DNA of 64,000 bases from Patagioenas fasciata (taxonomy: Eukaryota; Chordata; Aves; Columbiformes; Columbidae), in the NCBI RefSeq assembly GCF_037038585.1, contig NC_092526.1, forward strand, positions 37,647,501-37,711,500, written 5' to 3'. Each line of letters begins with the position of its first letter. Position 1 is the stretch's first letter. The position numbers were made by a program, and so were the translations under genes. The notes beneath the pieces were generated by a model. It ran no database searches. It was given only the letters and a program-made list of their open reading frames with translations, and was not told the DNA's origin. This document shows, one piece after another, positions 38,302 through 47,500 of this stretch.

Positions 38302-39368
38302 TATTGCGGTTTCCACCAGGGTGTAGACAGGGATTTCGAAAATAGCCCAGCTACCTTTTTGTCTGTGTGTGGATTATAATTAGAAATGTGTCAAAGGGCT
38401 GGTGCAGATTGAGGGTAGAACTGGAAATGCTCACACCCCGCTTCTGCCCGCACCGTCAGCCCCAGCTTGGGTGTGTGCAGGCACATCAGCCCTCCACACT
38501 TCCCAGATCAGACAACTGTATTCCCAAGACCCCATAGGGTCACGGTGGCGGTGACTTCACCGCACAATGGAGAGCAAGTTTAGCAGCTTCCACTTTGCTC
38601 TCAGGCTGCTGCAATCTGCCCCCGCCATCGCAGCTAAACACCCACTTTTTCAATTTCAGAGAGGATCACGGGTCTCTGATATAGACGATTTATTTTTCCT
38701 AGCGCAGCTGGTCTGTCAGAGGTCATATAATTTGGCAGCAATCCCAGTGCTTAAAAATTAATTTTTCCTTATTAATACAACAGGGGGTCCCACAGGATAA
38801 GATCCCAGCCTTATCTGAACCTGACAGCTTCCTAAACCCCGCGAAGGATGCTTTCTCCTCTCCGGCTATCTGCAACACAAGGCCACCATGTCCTGTAGCC
38901 TGGTAGCACAGGAGGTTTCTGCTAGGAAACCAACGCACCCGCCGGCCCAGCGTAGCACACTGCTGGGACATGGAGCACTGCCTTCTCCAGGCCAGCAAAG
39001 CACGTTGCTTTCCCATTTTAGCCTTCTCAGCCATGCACAAGGTACCAAATACAGAGTAAATACTGGGAAGTGTGCCGGGGGAGAGAAGGAACAGGGCAGG
39101 GAGATGCGAAGCGCCTCTAGAGCCCCCTGGGATCCATATGCCTGCCTGTCTCTCCGGACACCACACACCATGATTTTTCTGTGGCAAGAAACTTAGGAAA
39201 ACAAAATGCAGCATCCTAACCTGGGTCAGAGCCCCCCACTGAGCTTGTATCAGTCATTCTCAGAGATGCTCCTGACAACTGTCTGGTTCCTAGACTAAAA
39301 AAGCTTTTGTTCCCAATAAGAGACGAGTTAACAGCACAACGGGCAAAAGGCATTACACTCAACACTTG

Positions 39369-39412
39369 CGTGGGTGTGTGTGTGTTCATGTTTGTATGTG
39401 TGCAGTGTGTGC
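39369..39412. repeat. (TG)-rich simple repeat
   Basis: An interrupted TG repeat (GTGGGTGTGTGTGTGTTC, then GTATGTGTGCAGTGTGTG) in intron 1. Confidence 0.8.
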
Positions 39413-41644
39413 CTGCTTGGCAGCAATTTGTTTTGGTCCCATTCCCCACCTTGCTACATCTCCCAAGTCATTACTAAAAATACCAGCTTTTAAGCAAACT
39501 ATTTGGAGGGCTTTGAGAGTGAGCTTTGCTCGGAGAGGCATAAACATCATCTGAACAGCTCAGTACTTGGGTCACTCAAATCTGTTACTTTCTTACTTGA
39601 TTGCTTTTTACGGGAAGATGAAAAACACAGAGTCATCCAGCCTTCAGATTTATCTTCCAGGGTCTCCCACCCACACCCCTCCATGGTTATCTCAGGGTTT
39701 GCTTGGCTACATACAAATTGGCAGCTGTGCTGTTTATCTCTTACTGTAGAAATATTGCACGAGCACTTTTTCCATGCGTATTATCATATTATTGTCTATT
39801 AAATACATCTCCCCTCTCTACTAACCTCCCTTAGGGAACCTTAAGAGAGACTTTCATAATAGGGGAAGGCTTTCAGATACACCAGACTGAAACATAAATC
39901 CATCTACCTCTGGCATGTTTTTTCTTACAAGGCTGGCTAATTTACTGGAGCTGAGCATAGCCTGATCGAGCTTCACATCCCATTACCCCATACCTTTAGT
40001 CGCTGGGCTAGCTATAAAGTCATTTGACCGAGTTTGCAGCACAACAACGTCTCAGCAAACAGCCGCTGGTGTCAGCCGCAGGGAGAAACTTCCTTGCTGG
40101 ATCCAACACCATGTGATGCTCTGCTTAGCCGGGAAAACCCCACGTTCAAATAAACATTTCTTACGGTGACTGAACGGCCTCAGAGACACAGTTGGCTCAT
40201 AAACCCCTTTCCAGCTAAAACTCCGGACCCCAAGCCCACTCAAGGGGGGAAGGAGGGAGACACAGAGGCACAGGCAGCTGGAGGGATCGCAGCCCTGGCC
40301 AGCGCACCCTCAGATTACAGCCCGATCTGCCTCTCCACAACACCCACTCCAGGAGATGAGACACTGCATCCGTAGTAGGGACCATCTGAAAAGACTGTTG
40401 CACTCGGCAGGACTTTGCTCTTTCTCCTCATCCCATCGAGTGCTTACTCATTTGTTTCCCTATTCGAACAAAAGATGGGATTTTTTTCTTTATAATCATA
40501 AGGAAGGAGGTGATGCCTACCGGCAACTGAATGTACATAGAGCATGTTTGCCGGGAACGTGCGTGCTTCACTGCTGCAAAAAAGATGGACTTTCTCAGGC
40601 GGCAGAGACTCTCCCACTTCCCTTTCTAAGGGGAGCCGGTGGCCATGTGGCTGCGGGGCAGGGGGAACGGCAGGGACGGATGCACGCACATCACGCCTTG
40701 CCGCCTAATGCTGCCTGGGCCAGCCCGTGGCTCAGGACCCTCTGTCCCCATGTGCTGCCTGAGACACGTCCTCAGGCCCGACTAATGGGGAGGGAAACCC
40801 TCGACTCAGCAGCTGCTGGCTTGGCACCACCGTCCTGCCGGGGAGCTCCTGACCGCAAAAGGAGCCCCAGGAGAGCGGTGACGGCTGGGTGAGGTATACC
40901 CTTTTCCTCCAGTGACTGCTTCAGGTGGGGACCCTGCTGTCTGCATTAGACAGGCCAGCGACTGGGGAGCACAGGGCCCAGTCTCAGCCCGCCCTTGCCC
41001 CTCTGCTGTCCCCAAGCTGAAGCCATACCAGCACCCAGCGCATCCTTACAGCCCAGCCTAGCTCTTAAGCAAAGACCAGAAAAACACACTCGCACACCAA
41101 AACCTGCGAGTTCTCCCGGGACGCCCCGGCGCCTACCGTGGGCTTTCCTGGAGGGTGTCTCCAACATGCGGGTGCTGCCGCCCACCTCGCCAGTTCCCAG
41201 CGGCGCCCTGCACGGCTGCCCGCTCCCCGCCAGAGGATGTCCATTGCCCACCGAAAGTTTCCCGAGGTTGCAACCGGGCACGGGGCCGCGGGCATCCGGA
41301 TGCGGGTGCCCAGGATGCGGCTGGTCCCTACCCTTCACCGTACCCCCATCAAAAACCAGCACGCAACTTTCCAACGCGGCTCCGTCCTCTCGCCCCTTCA
41401 CGCCGGGCGATGGGAGCTGCGCGGCTACACCCGCTGCGCGCTTTGCCGGGGGGCTGCGCCATCCCCGCCCCACCACACGCACGAATTCCCCTAACTCCCG
41501 TAATGCGAAAGCTGCGCGGTGCCGCCGATCCCTCTTTTATTCCCTACGCGATGCCCGAGACCGGGCAAAGCCTCAGTGCGTGCGCCCGGGCACCCCAAAG
41601 TTGGGCAGGCGGGAAGGGCTCCCCCGCCCCGGGGAACGCCTTAC

Positions 41645-41717
41645 CTGTCTCCGCCGTGCCTCCGGAGCCGGGCAAGCACAGCCCTAGAAATCCCCACGCG
41701 AGAAGAAACGTATCCAT
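41645..41717 (-). CDS. NRP2: NRP2 coding exon 1: start codon and signal peptide
   Basis: The exon encodes residues 1-24 plus the first base of codon 25. The ATG (complement of 41715-41717) has A at -3 and G at +4, a strong Kozak context. The peptide starts MDTFLLAWGFLGLCLPG: a short N-region with no basic residue, a hydrophobic core FLLAWGFLGLCL, then small residues GSGGTAE suited to signal-peptidase cleavage, so the product enters the secretory pathway. The donor reads ACAG|GTAAGG. The sequence is poorly conserved with the mammalian signal peptide as I remember it, apart from the MD start and W8; this is usual for signal peptides. The reading frame stays open upstream of the ATG to about 41759 but has no other in-frame ATG there, which fixes the start. 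It lies inside the CpG island. Confidence 0.93.
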
Positions 41718-41755
41718 CCTTCGGAAGAAATTAAAAAAAGCAAAGAAAAACCCAA
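41718..41755 (-). promoter_or_regulatory. NRP2: Pyrimidine-rich leader just before the NRP2 start codon
   Basis: On the minus strand the bases before the ATG are T-rich (GGGTTTTTCTTTGC, then TTTTTTTAATTTCTTCC) and end GAAGG directly before ATG. In RNA this is a U-rich tract that could bind PTB-like proteins. It also resembles a polypyrimidine tract followed by AAG|G, so a cryptic 3' splice site cannot be excluded. Confidence 0.5.
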
Positions 41756-41816
41756 CCACCCGCGGCTGCGGGGCCGGGCTTCGCCCCGCGTGGGCGCCCC
41801 ACTCGCGAGCGGCTCC

Positions 41817-41850
41817 GGCGGGGCTCGGCGGGGCTCAGCGGGGGGCAGCG
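41817..41850 (+). repeat. 10-bp G-rich tandem repeat in NRP2 leader region
   Basis: Three imperfect 10-bp units (GGGCTCGGCG, GGGCTCAGCG, GGGGGCAGCG) lie at 41821-41850, 100-130 bp upstream of the ATG. The plus strand has several G runs and could form a G-quadruplex; the NRP2 transcript would carry the C-rich strand. Confidence 0.7.
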
Positions 41851-42058
41851 GCCTCCCCGGGGCCGGGGCTGCGGGGCGGGCGGTGCGGGTGGAGCGCCTC
41901 TCCCCTAGGGCGACTCGCGGGGCCGGCGCCTCGGCATCCCCCGGGGCGCGGCGGTGGCGGTGCGGGCTGGGGCGCCGTCTGCGCCTCCTCTCCCTCCCCG
42001 CCGGCGCCTCGCAGCCTTTTCAGGCAGGGCGGCATGTGGCTGTCAGCGCCGAGCGCCG

Positions 42059-42128
42059 GCACCGCCCCCCGCCCGCGCACCGCCCCCTCGGGGCGCCCGC
42101 GCACCGCCCCGCGTCCGCGCACCGCCCC
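42059..42128 (-). repeat. Tandem GC-box repeat in NRP2 promoter
   Basis: The 10-mer GCACCGCCCC occurs at 42059, 42077, 42101 and 42119, with spacings of 18, 24 and 18 bp. In the direction of NRP2 transcription each reads GGGGCGGTGC, an Sp/KLF-type GC box. The array lies about 340-410 bp upstream of the start codon. Confidence 0.85.
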
Positions 42129-45100
42129 GCCCGCAGCCGCGGAAAACGCGGGGGCTCCCGCAGCGCCGTGCGCCGAGCGGCTCCGCGGGCGCGGAGGGCC
42201 GGGCGCATCCCCGCCGTGCCGCGGTTGCCCCTTCCCCGAGCGCTCCCGGCATCGCGGCGCAGGCAATAATCGTAAAACTCGATGGAAATAATTGCCGGAG
42301 AGCAGGGCTGTGCAAAGGGAGACACCCAGAAATTGTCAGATGGGGGAGCATCAGGACAAGAATTGTCCCTGCTCCTGCCGCCGAGAGCCAGGAGCCGCCG
42401 TGGCACAACGGGAGCGCGGAGCACACACTCCCTTCTTCTGACACTCGCCTGGAGGTGTAAAGGCTGCTTGCTTGAAGGGACAAACGCAAGACCTCTCCGG
42501 GACCGCACCGCAGCTGGCTTCCAGTCTACCAACCGTTTTTTTTTCTCCAAGATGCTCTTTAAAAACACAAGAGAGCAGCGTTCACATAGTCACCTTAAAA
42601 GTGCTCAGAAAGTTTGTTTGCCTGTGCCCCCATAAAGGTGAGGAGCCCCTGCTTGGCTTGGATCCTGCGGGACCTTGAGTTTGCTCGCTGCTTAAATTCA
42701 CAGACAGCAACAGGCTTAAAAGGCAGTACCTGGCAAACTGGGGCGAACTCACGCCTCCGTCCTGCTTGAGAGGTGGAATTTCAAAGCACACAAGTGAAAT
42801 GAGCCCTAAAACCCTGCATCAAAAACCTACTTAAAAGCAAACTTTTTATGTTGTTGATCAGTCCCTAGATTATAGATTCCAACCTCCAAACATACAGTAG
42901 ACAAAGGGATTAAAACTCCATTACCTCAGTTTTTTAAAGTTGGTAATTAGTGAAGAGATACTGGCATGTGGCATAAGTGAGACACATCACTGTGTGGGTG
43001 AGAGTGAAAGTACAAACGTTTCACTGGTATTCGTTTAGGGTGATGAGACCAATTATTTTGTACTCTGCTGTCTATCAGTTACGGGTAGCATCACCAGCTC
43101 ATGTCGATGAAATCACGATGCCAACCTGTTTGAGCACATTCACACAACACGAACACACCAGGTTCCTCCGAGACCAGTGGAAGTTCATTGGCAGCAACAC
43201 ATTTGGTCTGACAGATAGATCTGATATTTCAGCCGTTACCCTGAGGGCTGTAGCATCGCTCTTCCTTCTGGGTGTTTTGATACCTGATTTTGCATCTTCT
43301 GCGGCTCAAATGTGCTCCAACACCTGTTGAAGTCAATGCAAAGCCAGTGGCAACCAAGTCTGGTGCCTTATTTGTTCTATTTTGATGTGGAATTACGCAA
43401 CTATTATTGTATTTACTACTTGCTTATGGTTAGACTACTATCAAGCTAGCAGAGTGTGATTTTTTTGTGTGTATAAATAGCCCTTGCAAACCATAACACA
43501 GATATTGGAGTGTAATATAAACCCAGAGCATGAATCATTCCTCTATTGAGATGTGCATGGAAAAGGAAGAGGTTACCAAGCCCTAATCAGAGACTGCCCC
43601 ATCTCACACACTATTTAGCACAGGGGCAATTTTCCTGCCGTTACATTCAGTTAGAGTTTCCCCTGGTTAAGGCCAACAGAAGAGTGCAAACATGATGTTG
43701 AACTGATACCAGCTCTGATCTGCTACTGAGTGAAGAGAAGACAACCCTAGGAAAGAAAATGGTGGTGGGAAATGAAGTTACCTGCTGCTCCACAGAGGTT
43801 TCTCTCAGCTGCTTTTCAGTAGCTCTCCACAAATCCAGCCCTGTGCTGTGTCAGATCTCAAGTCTGCTCTCCACAACGTGCCACTGTCAGGAAAGGAAAG
43901 GCACAACTAAAATACCAGGCAGTTTCTACCACTGCAGGTGTTCAGGACAGGATGACAACCAAGCTGGTGACACCTACTAGTCCAGCTCAGGTACAAAAGA
44001 GTCAAAAATACTTCTATTGGGAGCATTGAAGACTCAGATGCTCTGTCAGGTTTAAAGGAACCGAGCACAAGGTGAAGCTGTGCACCTTGAACTTACCTGT
44101 GCCTGTTTCCAGGGGCAGCTGCTCCCTGCTCCAGGTGGACTCCATCAGTTCTCCATACTGTGGAAGTCCTGCTTCTGACAAAGGGCTCAGGGCTCTGCTC
44201 TCCCTTCAGTCCTCTTGTGGGTATTTAAAACCCATGAGTAAGCACTCGCCAAACCCATTGGGAACTGCGGCATTTTTCCATATCTGTAAGTCAGAAACAT
44301 CCACAGAACCTCACTGAAAATGAGACAATATGTAATTTAATGGTACTGTAATATTTAATGTACCATCTGCATTGAATTTGGTTGAAGGAATTTTGTAGCC
44401 CAAGCATTAGTCAGAGCTGTGATGCGGTGAAATTTCCCCATCTGTCTCCTCCCCTCCAGCAGAAAGCCTTCATGTCCTCCAGCTCTGCCTAGTTCCTTGC
44501 TGCTGACCAGAGGGCCTTCATATCCAGGGGTTTCCCTTCTTCTCTTCCCTCTAATTGCAGCTCCTTTTCAACATTGATCACACGGCCTCATTTATTTTCA
44601 ATCACAGCTTCCTCTTTCTAAGTGAGTCCTTCTCACCCTGTGAACTGACCATCAGGAGGTGTCTGTAAAGCAGGAAACCCCCCAGCTTCTCCTTAGAGTC
44701 TTTCTCAATCCTGATTTTAAAAGAAAATAAAATTGAAACCAAGGCATCGTGAATTCCTGTAACCTTCTCTGGGCTCCAGAGTAGCTGGACAAACAAGGTC
44801 TCTCCCCCAGTTTTATGTCAAAACACACTATTTCCAACACAGAACTTGACAGCCTTCCAGAGAAAACAACATGGTACGACTGAAAGAGGGTCAGGAATGA
44901 GAGTGGGGAAAAATGATACCCAGCCCAGATAAAACCATAAGTATTGTAGTCAGCAGGAGAGCAGGGACTCACACACTTTTGGCAGGATAACCGAGGACCG
45001 GGAGCGCGGGGCACGGGGGCAGACGTTGTGGGTTGTCTCCCTGACTCCTTGCTGGAGCGCAGACTTCTCACTGCAGTTTTCCTCCTCCAGACAGTGCTTT

Positions 45101-45644
45101 GAGATCCTCAGCTAAAAAGCTCTAAGTGCATCATATAAAATGTTTTTATTAGTCTATCAGGTGCATGATTACGAGATCTCATTTTATAGCCACAAATAGC
45201 CAATAATTACCTTAGCATCCCATTAGCCCTAGTCTTCAGCCAGGCTATTTGCTCGGGAATTCGTCTGTGTTCAAAAAGCCGGCCAATACCCCAACTTGGA
45301 GAAAGCAGTTTGGCGTGTTGCATTCAACTCCATAAACTCCCGCTGTAGAGGCGGCTTAATTAGCAAGCTGCCCAGTTAATTTTTCATGGGGAGCACCGTG
45401 CCTGCCGATCTGCAGTTGCAAGCCGTGGCTGCAGGGTGAGCTGAGGCTGCCCCTTTGGCTCCATGGGTGCTGCAGTGGGTCAGCGCTTACCCACCCACCT
45501 CCTAACATGTGTCCCCCCCCGTTTTTCCAGCTGCCAGCCTGACTGCAGGGTGCCAGGAGCTGGCAGAGAGCTGCGGGAGAGCCGGGGGTGACACCACTGC
45601 AGGGGAAATGAGGGGAGCGCTGAGGCAGCTGGCAAAGCAGAAAT

Positions 45645-45688
45645 GAAAAGAAGGGAGGGGAAAAAAAAGAGGAAAAAGGAGAGAAGAA
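45645..45688. repeat. Homopurine tract of 44 nt
   Basis: Uninterrupted A/G from 45645 to 45688, with further purine-rich sequence to about 45725, upstream of NRP2. Mirror-like parts could form triplex DNA. Confidence 0.85.
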
Positions 45689-47339
45689 CAGAGAAGGGAG
45701 GTGGTGAAAGAAACAAAGAGATGGGGCAAAGTGAATAAATGGCAGAAAACAGGGAAGAGAACGGAGGAAGCGAACTAACGGAGGTGCTGAGACGTGCTGC
45801 TGGGGGCCTGCTCCGAGCACAGCCTGTGCGGGGGGGGGTCGGCTGGGAGGAGGAAAGCCCCTGCATCTCCAGAGTTAATAAAAAAAAGCTTTCAGACTTC
45901 AGCAGGCTGACTAAATTAGGCTGAATATAAAGGTGCTGTATTATTTCTCAATACGGCAGCAGTATGAAAGGAGGCAATGGGTTTCTTTTGAAGCGGCTGC
46001 TGTGTAATCCAGGGCTTTCAGGTGTACTTCAACCAAACACTCTCCTGGTTTCAGCAGGTTAACTTCATTAAAGGCTCCATCTACCGCTTTAATGTTCACT
46101 GAAATCCCACTGGGTGGGTACATTAGGCAGAAATAACCCCCACAAGATGATTGCATGCTGTTGTTTGGCACAGTGAAAGGACCTGGAAGGGGAAATGGAA
46201 GAGACGAGGGGGTTACATACAGCTTGTGAGAAAGGTGCCAGTCTCCCCCAGCTTCTCCTCACCTGCGAAGAGGAGATTGTGGAGCTGTAAACGCTCTCCA
46301 ACCCTCCACCAGGCCTTGGCAGTGCTGTTGGCTTTGCTACTGAGGGCACTGAACTGGGCTTAAATTTCTTGCCCCACTGTAACAGTGGGGTGCAGTTAAG
46401 ACTCTTGAAAAATAAAAATCAAATAACCTCTTGCCAGCGTGAGGTGTCCCAAGCTTTGCACATTCATCTCCTAAAGGCACTGTGGACCGTGGTCTCTGCA
46501 TGTCCCTCCCCACAGAGCATCATCCAGTTGGTGTCACGTTGGAGAAGCTCCAGCTGGACCACGCTCCAGGAAGGGTCAACAGCAAATTTTCCACAGACTG
46601 AATTAGAGGGGCACGTTTGTGGACCCCTACCCAGTTGCAGTCGCAAGGCAAGGGCCTCATTTAAAGTCTGCTGAAGCTAGTCGGAGTCCATCCATCAACT
46701 TCAGTGACATCTGGATGAGACCCAAGTCGCTGAGCATGCAAAGCCAGCATGACGTCTTTAACTGTAAGTGGTGCCATCGACTTCTGCCGTGCTGGCTTCC
46801 ACCATGTAAGTGTCATGCTCTGTAGCAAGTACTTACAGGGCTGTGTGCTTTGTATTATAAAGGGCCACGCCAGCAATCTTATTAAAACACCTCTTTAAAA
46901 ATACACAAATTCTTAAAGCAACAAGGCATTTAGACACCCCCTTCACCTGCAACTTGGCAAACAAATTCTTAGGCCAGAAGCGATTTCTTTTTCCTTATAA
47001 ACAAAATGCCATTATCATGCTTTGGCTCTTGGCTTGATAGATCCTGGCCAGAAAATGCGTGTGTATATTTTAAAGGGCTTTCTCCTTTGCTTATCGTGCT
47101 TTAGCTTTTGACCTCTCCTCTCCCCCTGTGCCCGGGCGCATTCCGGCGTTGGCTCCCGTGGCGGTACATCGCACAGCCATCCAGAAACTGGGGTTAGACA
47201 CTCCCTCCAGCAGATAGCACATTCTTCTGGAGCACTGTCATGGGGGAAGCCTTGAGCTATGCAGGTTTTCTTTCCTTTTTAATCTTTTATTGTCTTTGAT
47301 GTTCATTTTAAAATAAATTATTGCGCCTTATTTGTATGA

Positions 47340-47500
47340 CGGTACCTGGCTCTGCAAGGACTGGGACCCCTCTGCTGTCCAAACAGAGAGTCAAAGACAG
47401 TTCTCGCCTCAAACAGTTTACAGTCTGAAGAGACAAAGCAGACTAAAACCAAGAGCCAGATACAACAGGGATGACAAGCCTGTGGATTACTTCTGCATTT
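47340..47500. mobile_element. Possible ancient amniote interspersed repeat
   Basis: AAAGACAGTTCTCGCCTCAA, then CAGTTTACAGTCTGAAGAGA and CAAAGCAGAC resembles the old L3/CR1-type 3' sequence with GACAGTCCCTGCCCTCAA, GAGCTTACAGTCTA and ACAAGACAGAC. Assigned from memory only. Confidence 0.4.

Larger units (their letters stand above)
31459..41644 (-). other. NRP2: NRP2 intron 1 (10.2 kb)
   Basis: The intron runs from the signal-peptide exon to exon 2. It includes two MIR-like fragments (about 31905-32000 and 36810-36925), an alternating purine-pyrimidine tract at 36601-36630, a (TG)-rich tract near 39369-39412 and a 9-bp perfect inverted repeat at 38270-38301. Its 5' 500 bp belong to the CpG island. 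First introns of developmental receptors often hold enhancers; that use is inferred here. Confidence 0.88.
7486..41717 (-). other. NRP2: Neuropilin-2 gene, 5' part: coding exons 1-7 with introns 1-6
   Basis: Seven minus-strand exons join in frame to encode the first 382 residues of neuropilin-2, a single-pass co-receptor for class 3 semaphorins and VEGFs at the surface of neurons and endothelium. Coding lengths are 73, 178, 182, 231, 156, 170 and 156 nt; every junction uses GT-AG and the phases match. Domains in order: signal peptide (about 1-22), CUB1 (28-144), CUB2 (149 to about 265), start of the F5/8C b1 domain (277-382). Assignment to NRP2 rather than NRP1 rests on signatures such as CGGRLNSKDAGYITSPGYP, SDGRWTPQQSRL and GAISRETQNGYY, which I know from vertebrate NRP2 and which differ clearly in NRP1. 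Numbering coincides with human NRP2 at C28, N152, N157, C277 and the VEGF-pocket residues. The 3' half lies outside the window. Confidence 0.97.
41100..42270 (-). promoter_or_regulatory. NRP2: CpG island with NRP2 promoter, 5' UTR and exon 1
   Basis: The stretch is visibly very GC- and CpG-rich, unlike the sequence on either side, and brackets the NRP2 start codon. It contains many GC boxes, among them GGGGCGGTGC on the minus strand repeated four times at 42059-42128. I see no convincing TATA box close upstream of the ATG, so initiation is probably dispersed, as in most CpG-island promoters. The exact transcription start cannot be read from sequence alone. The very long open frames on both strands here result from the low frequency of stop codons in GC-rich DNA. 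Confidence 0.85.

Noticed and set aside
40995..41687. Plus-strand open frame of 230 codons
   Set aside because: Same CpG-island effect, low-complexity product, antisense to exon 1.
41155..42291. Plus-strand open frame of 378 codons opposite NRP2 exon 1
   Set aside because: It lies wholly in the CpG island, where GC-rich sequence lacks stop codons. It has no recognisable domain, is rich in P, A, R and G, and overlaps other long frames on both strands.
43466..43485. TATA-like box GTATAAATAG as an alternative promoter
   Set aside because: A single AT-rich match without start-site, exon or ORF support is expected by chance in 64 kb.
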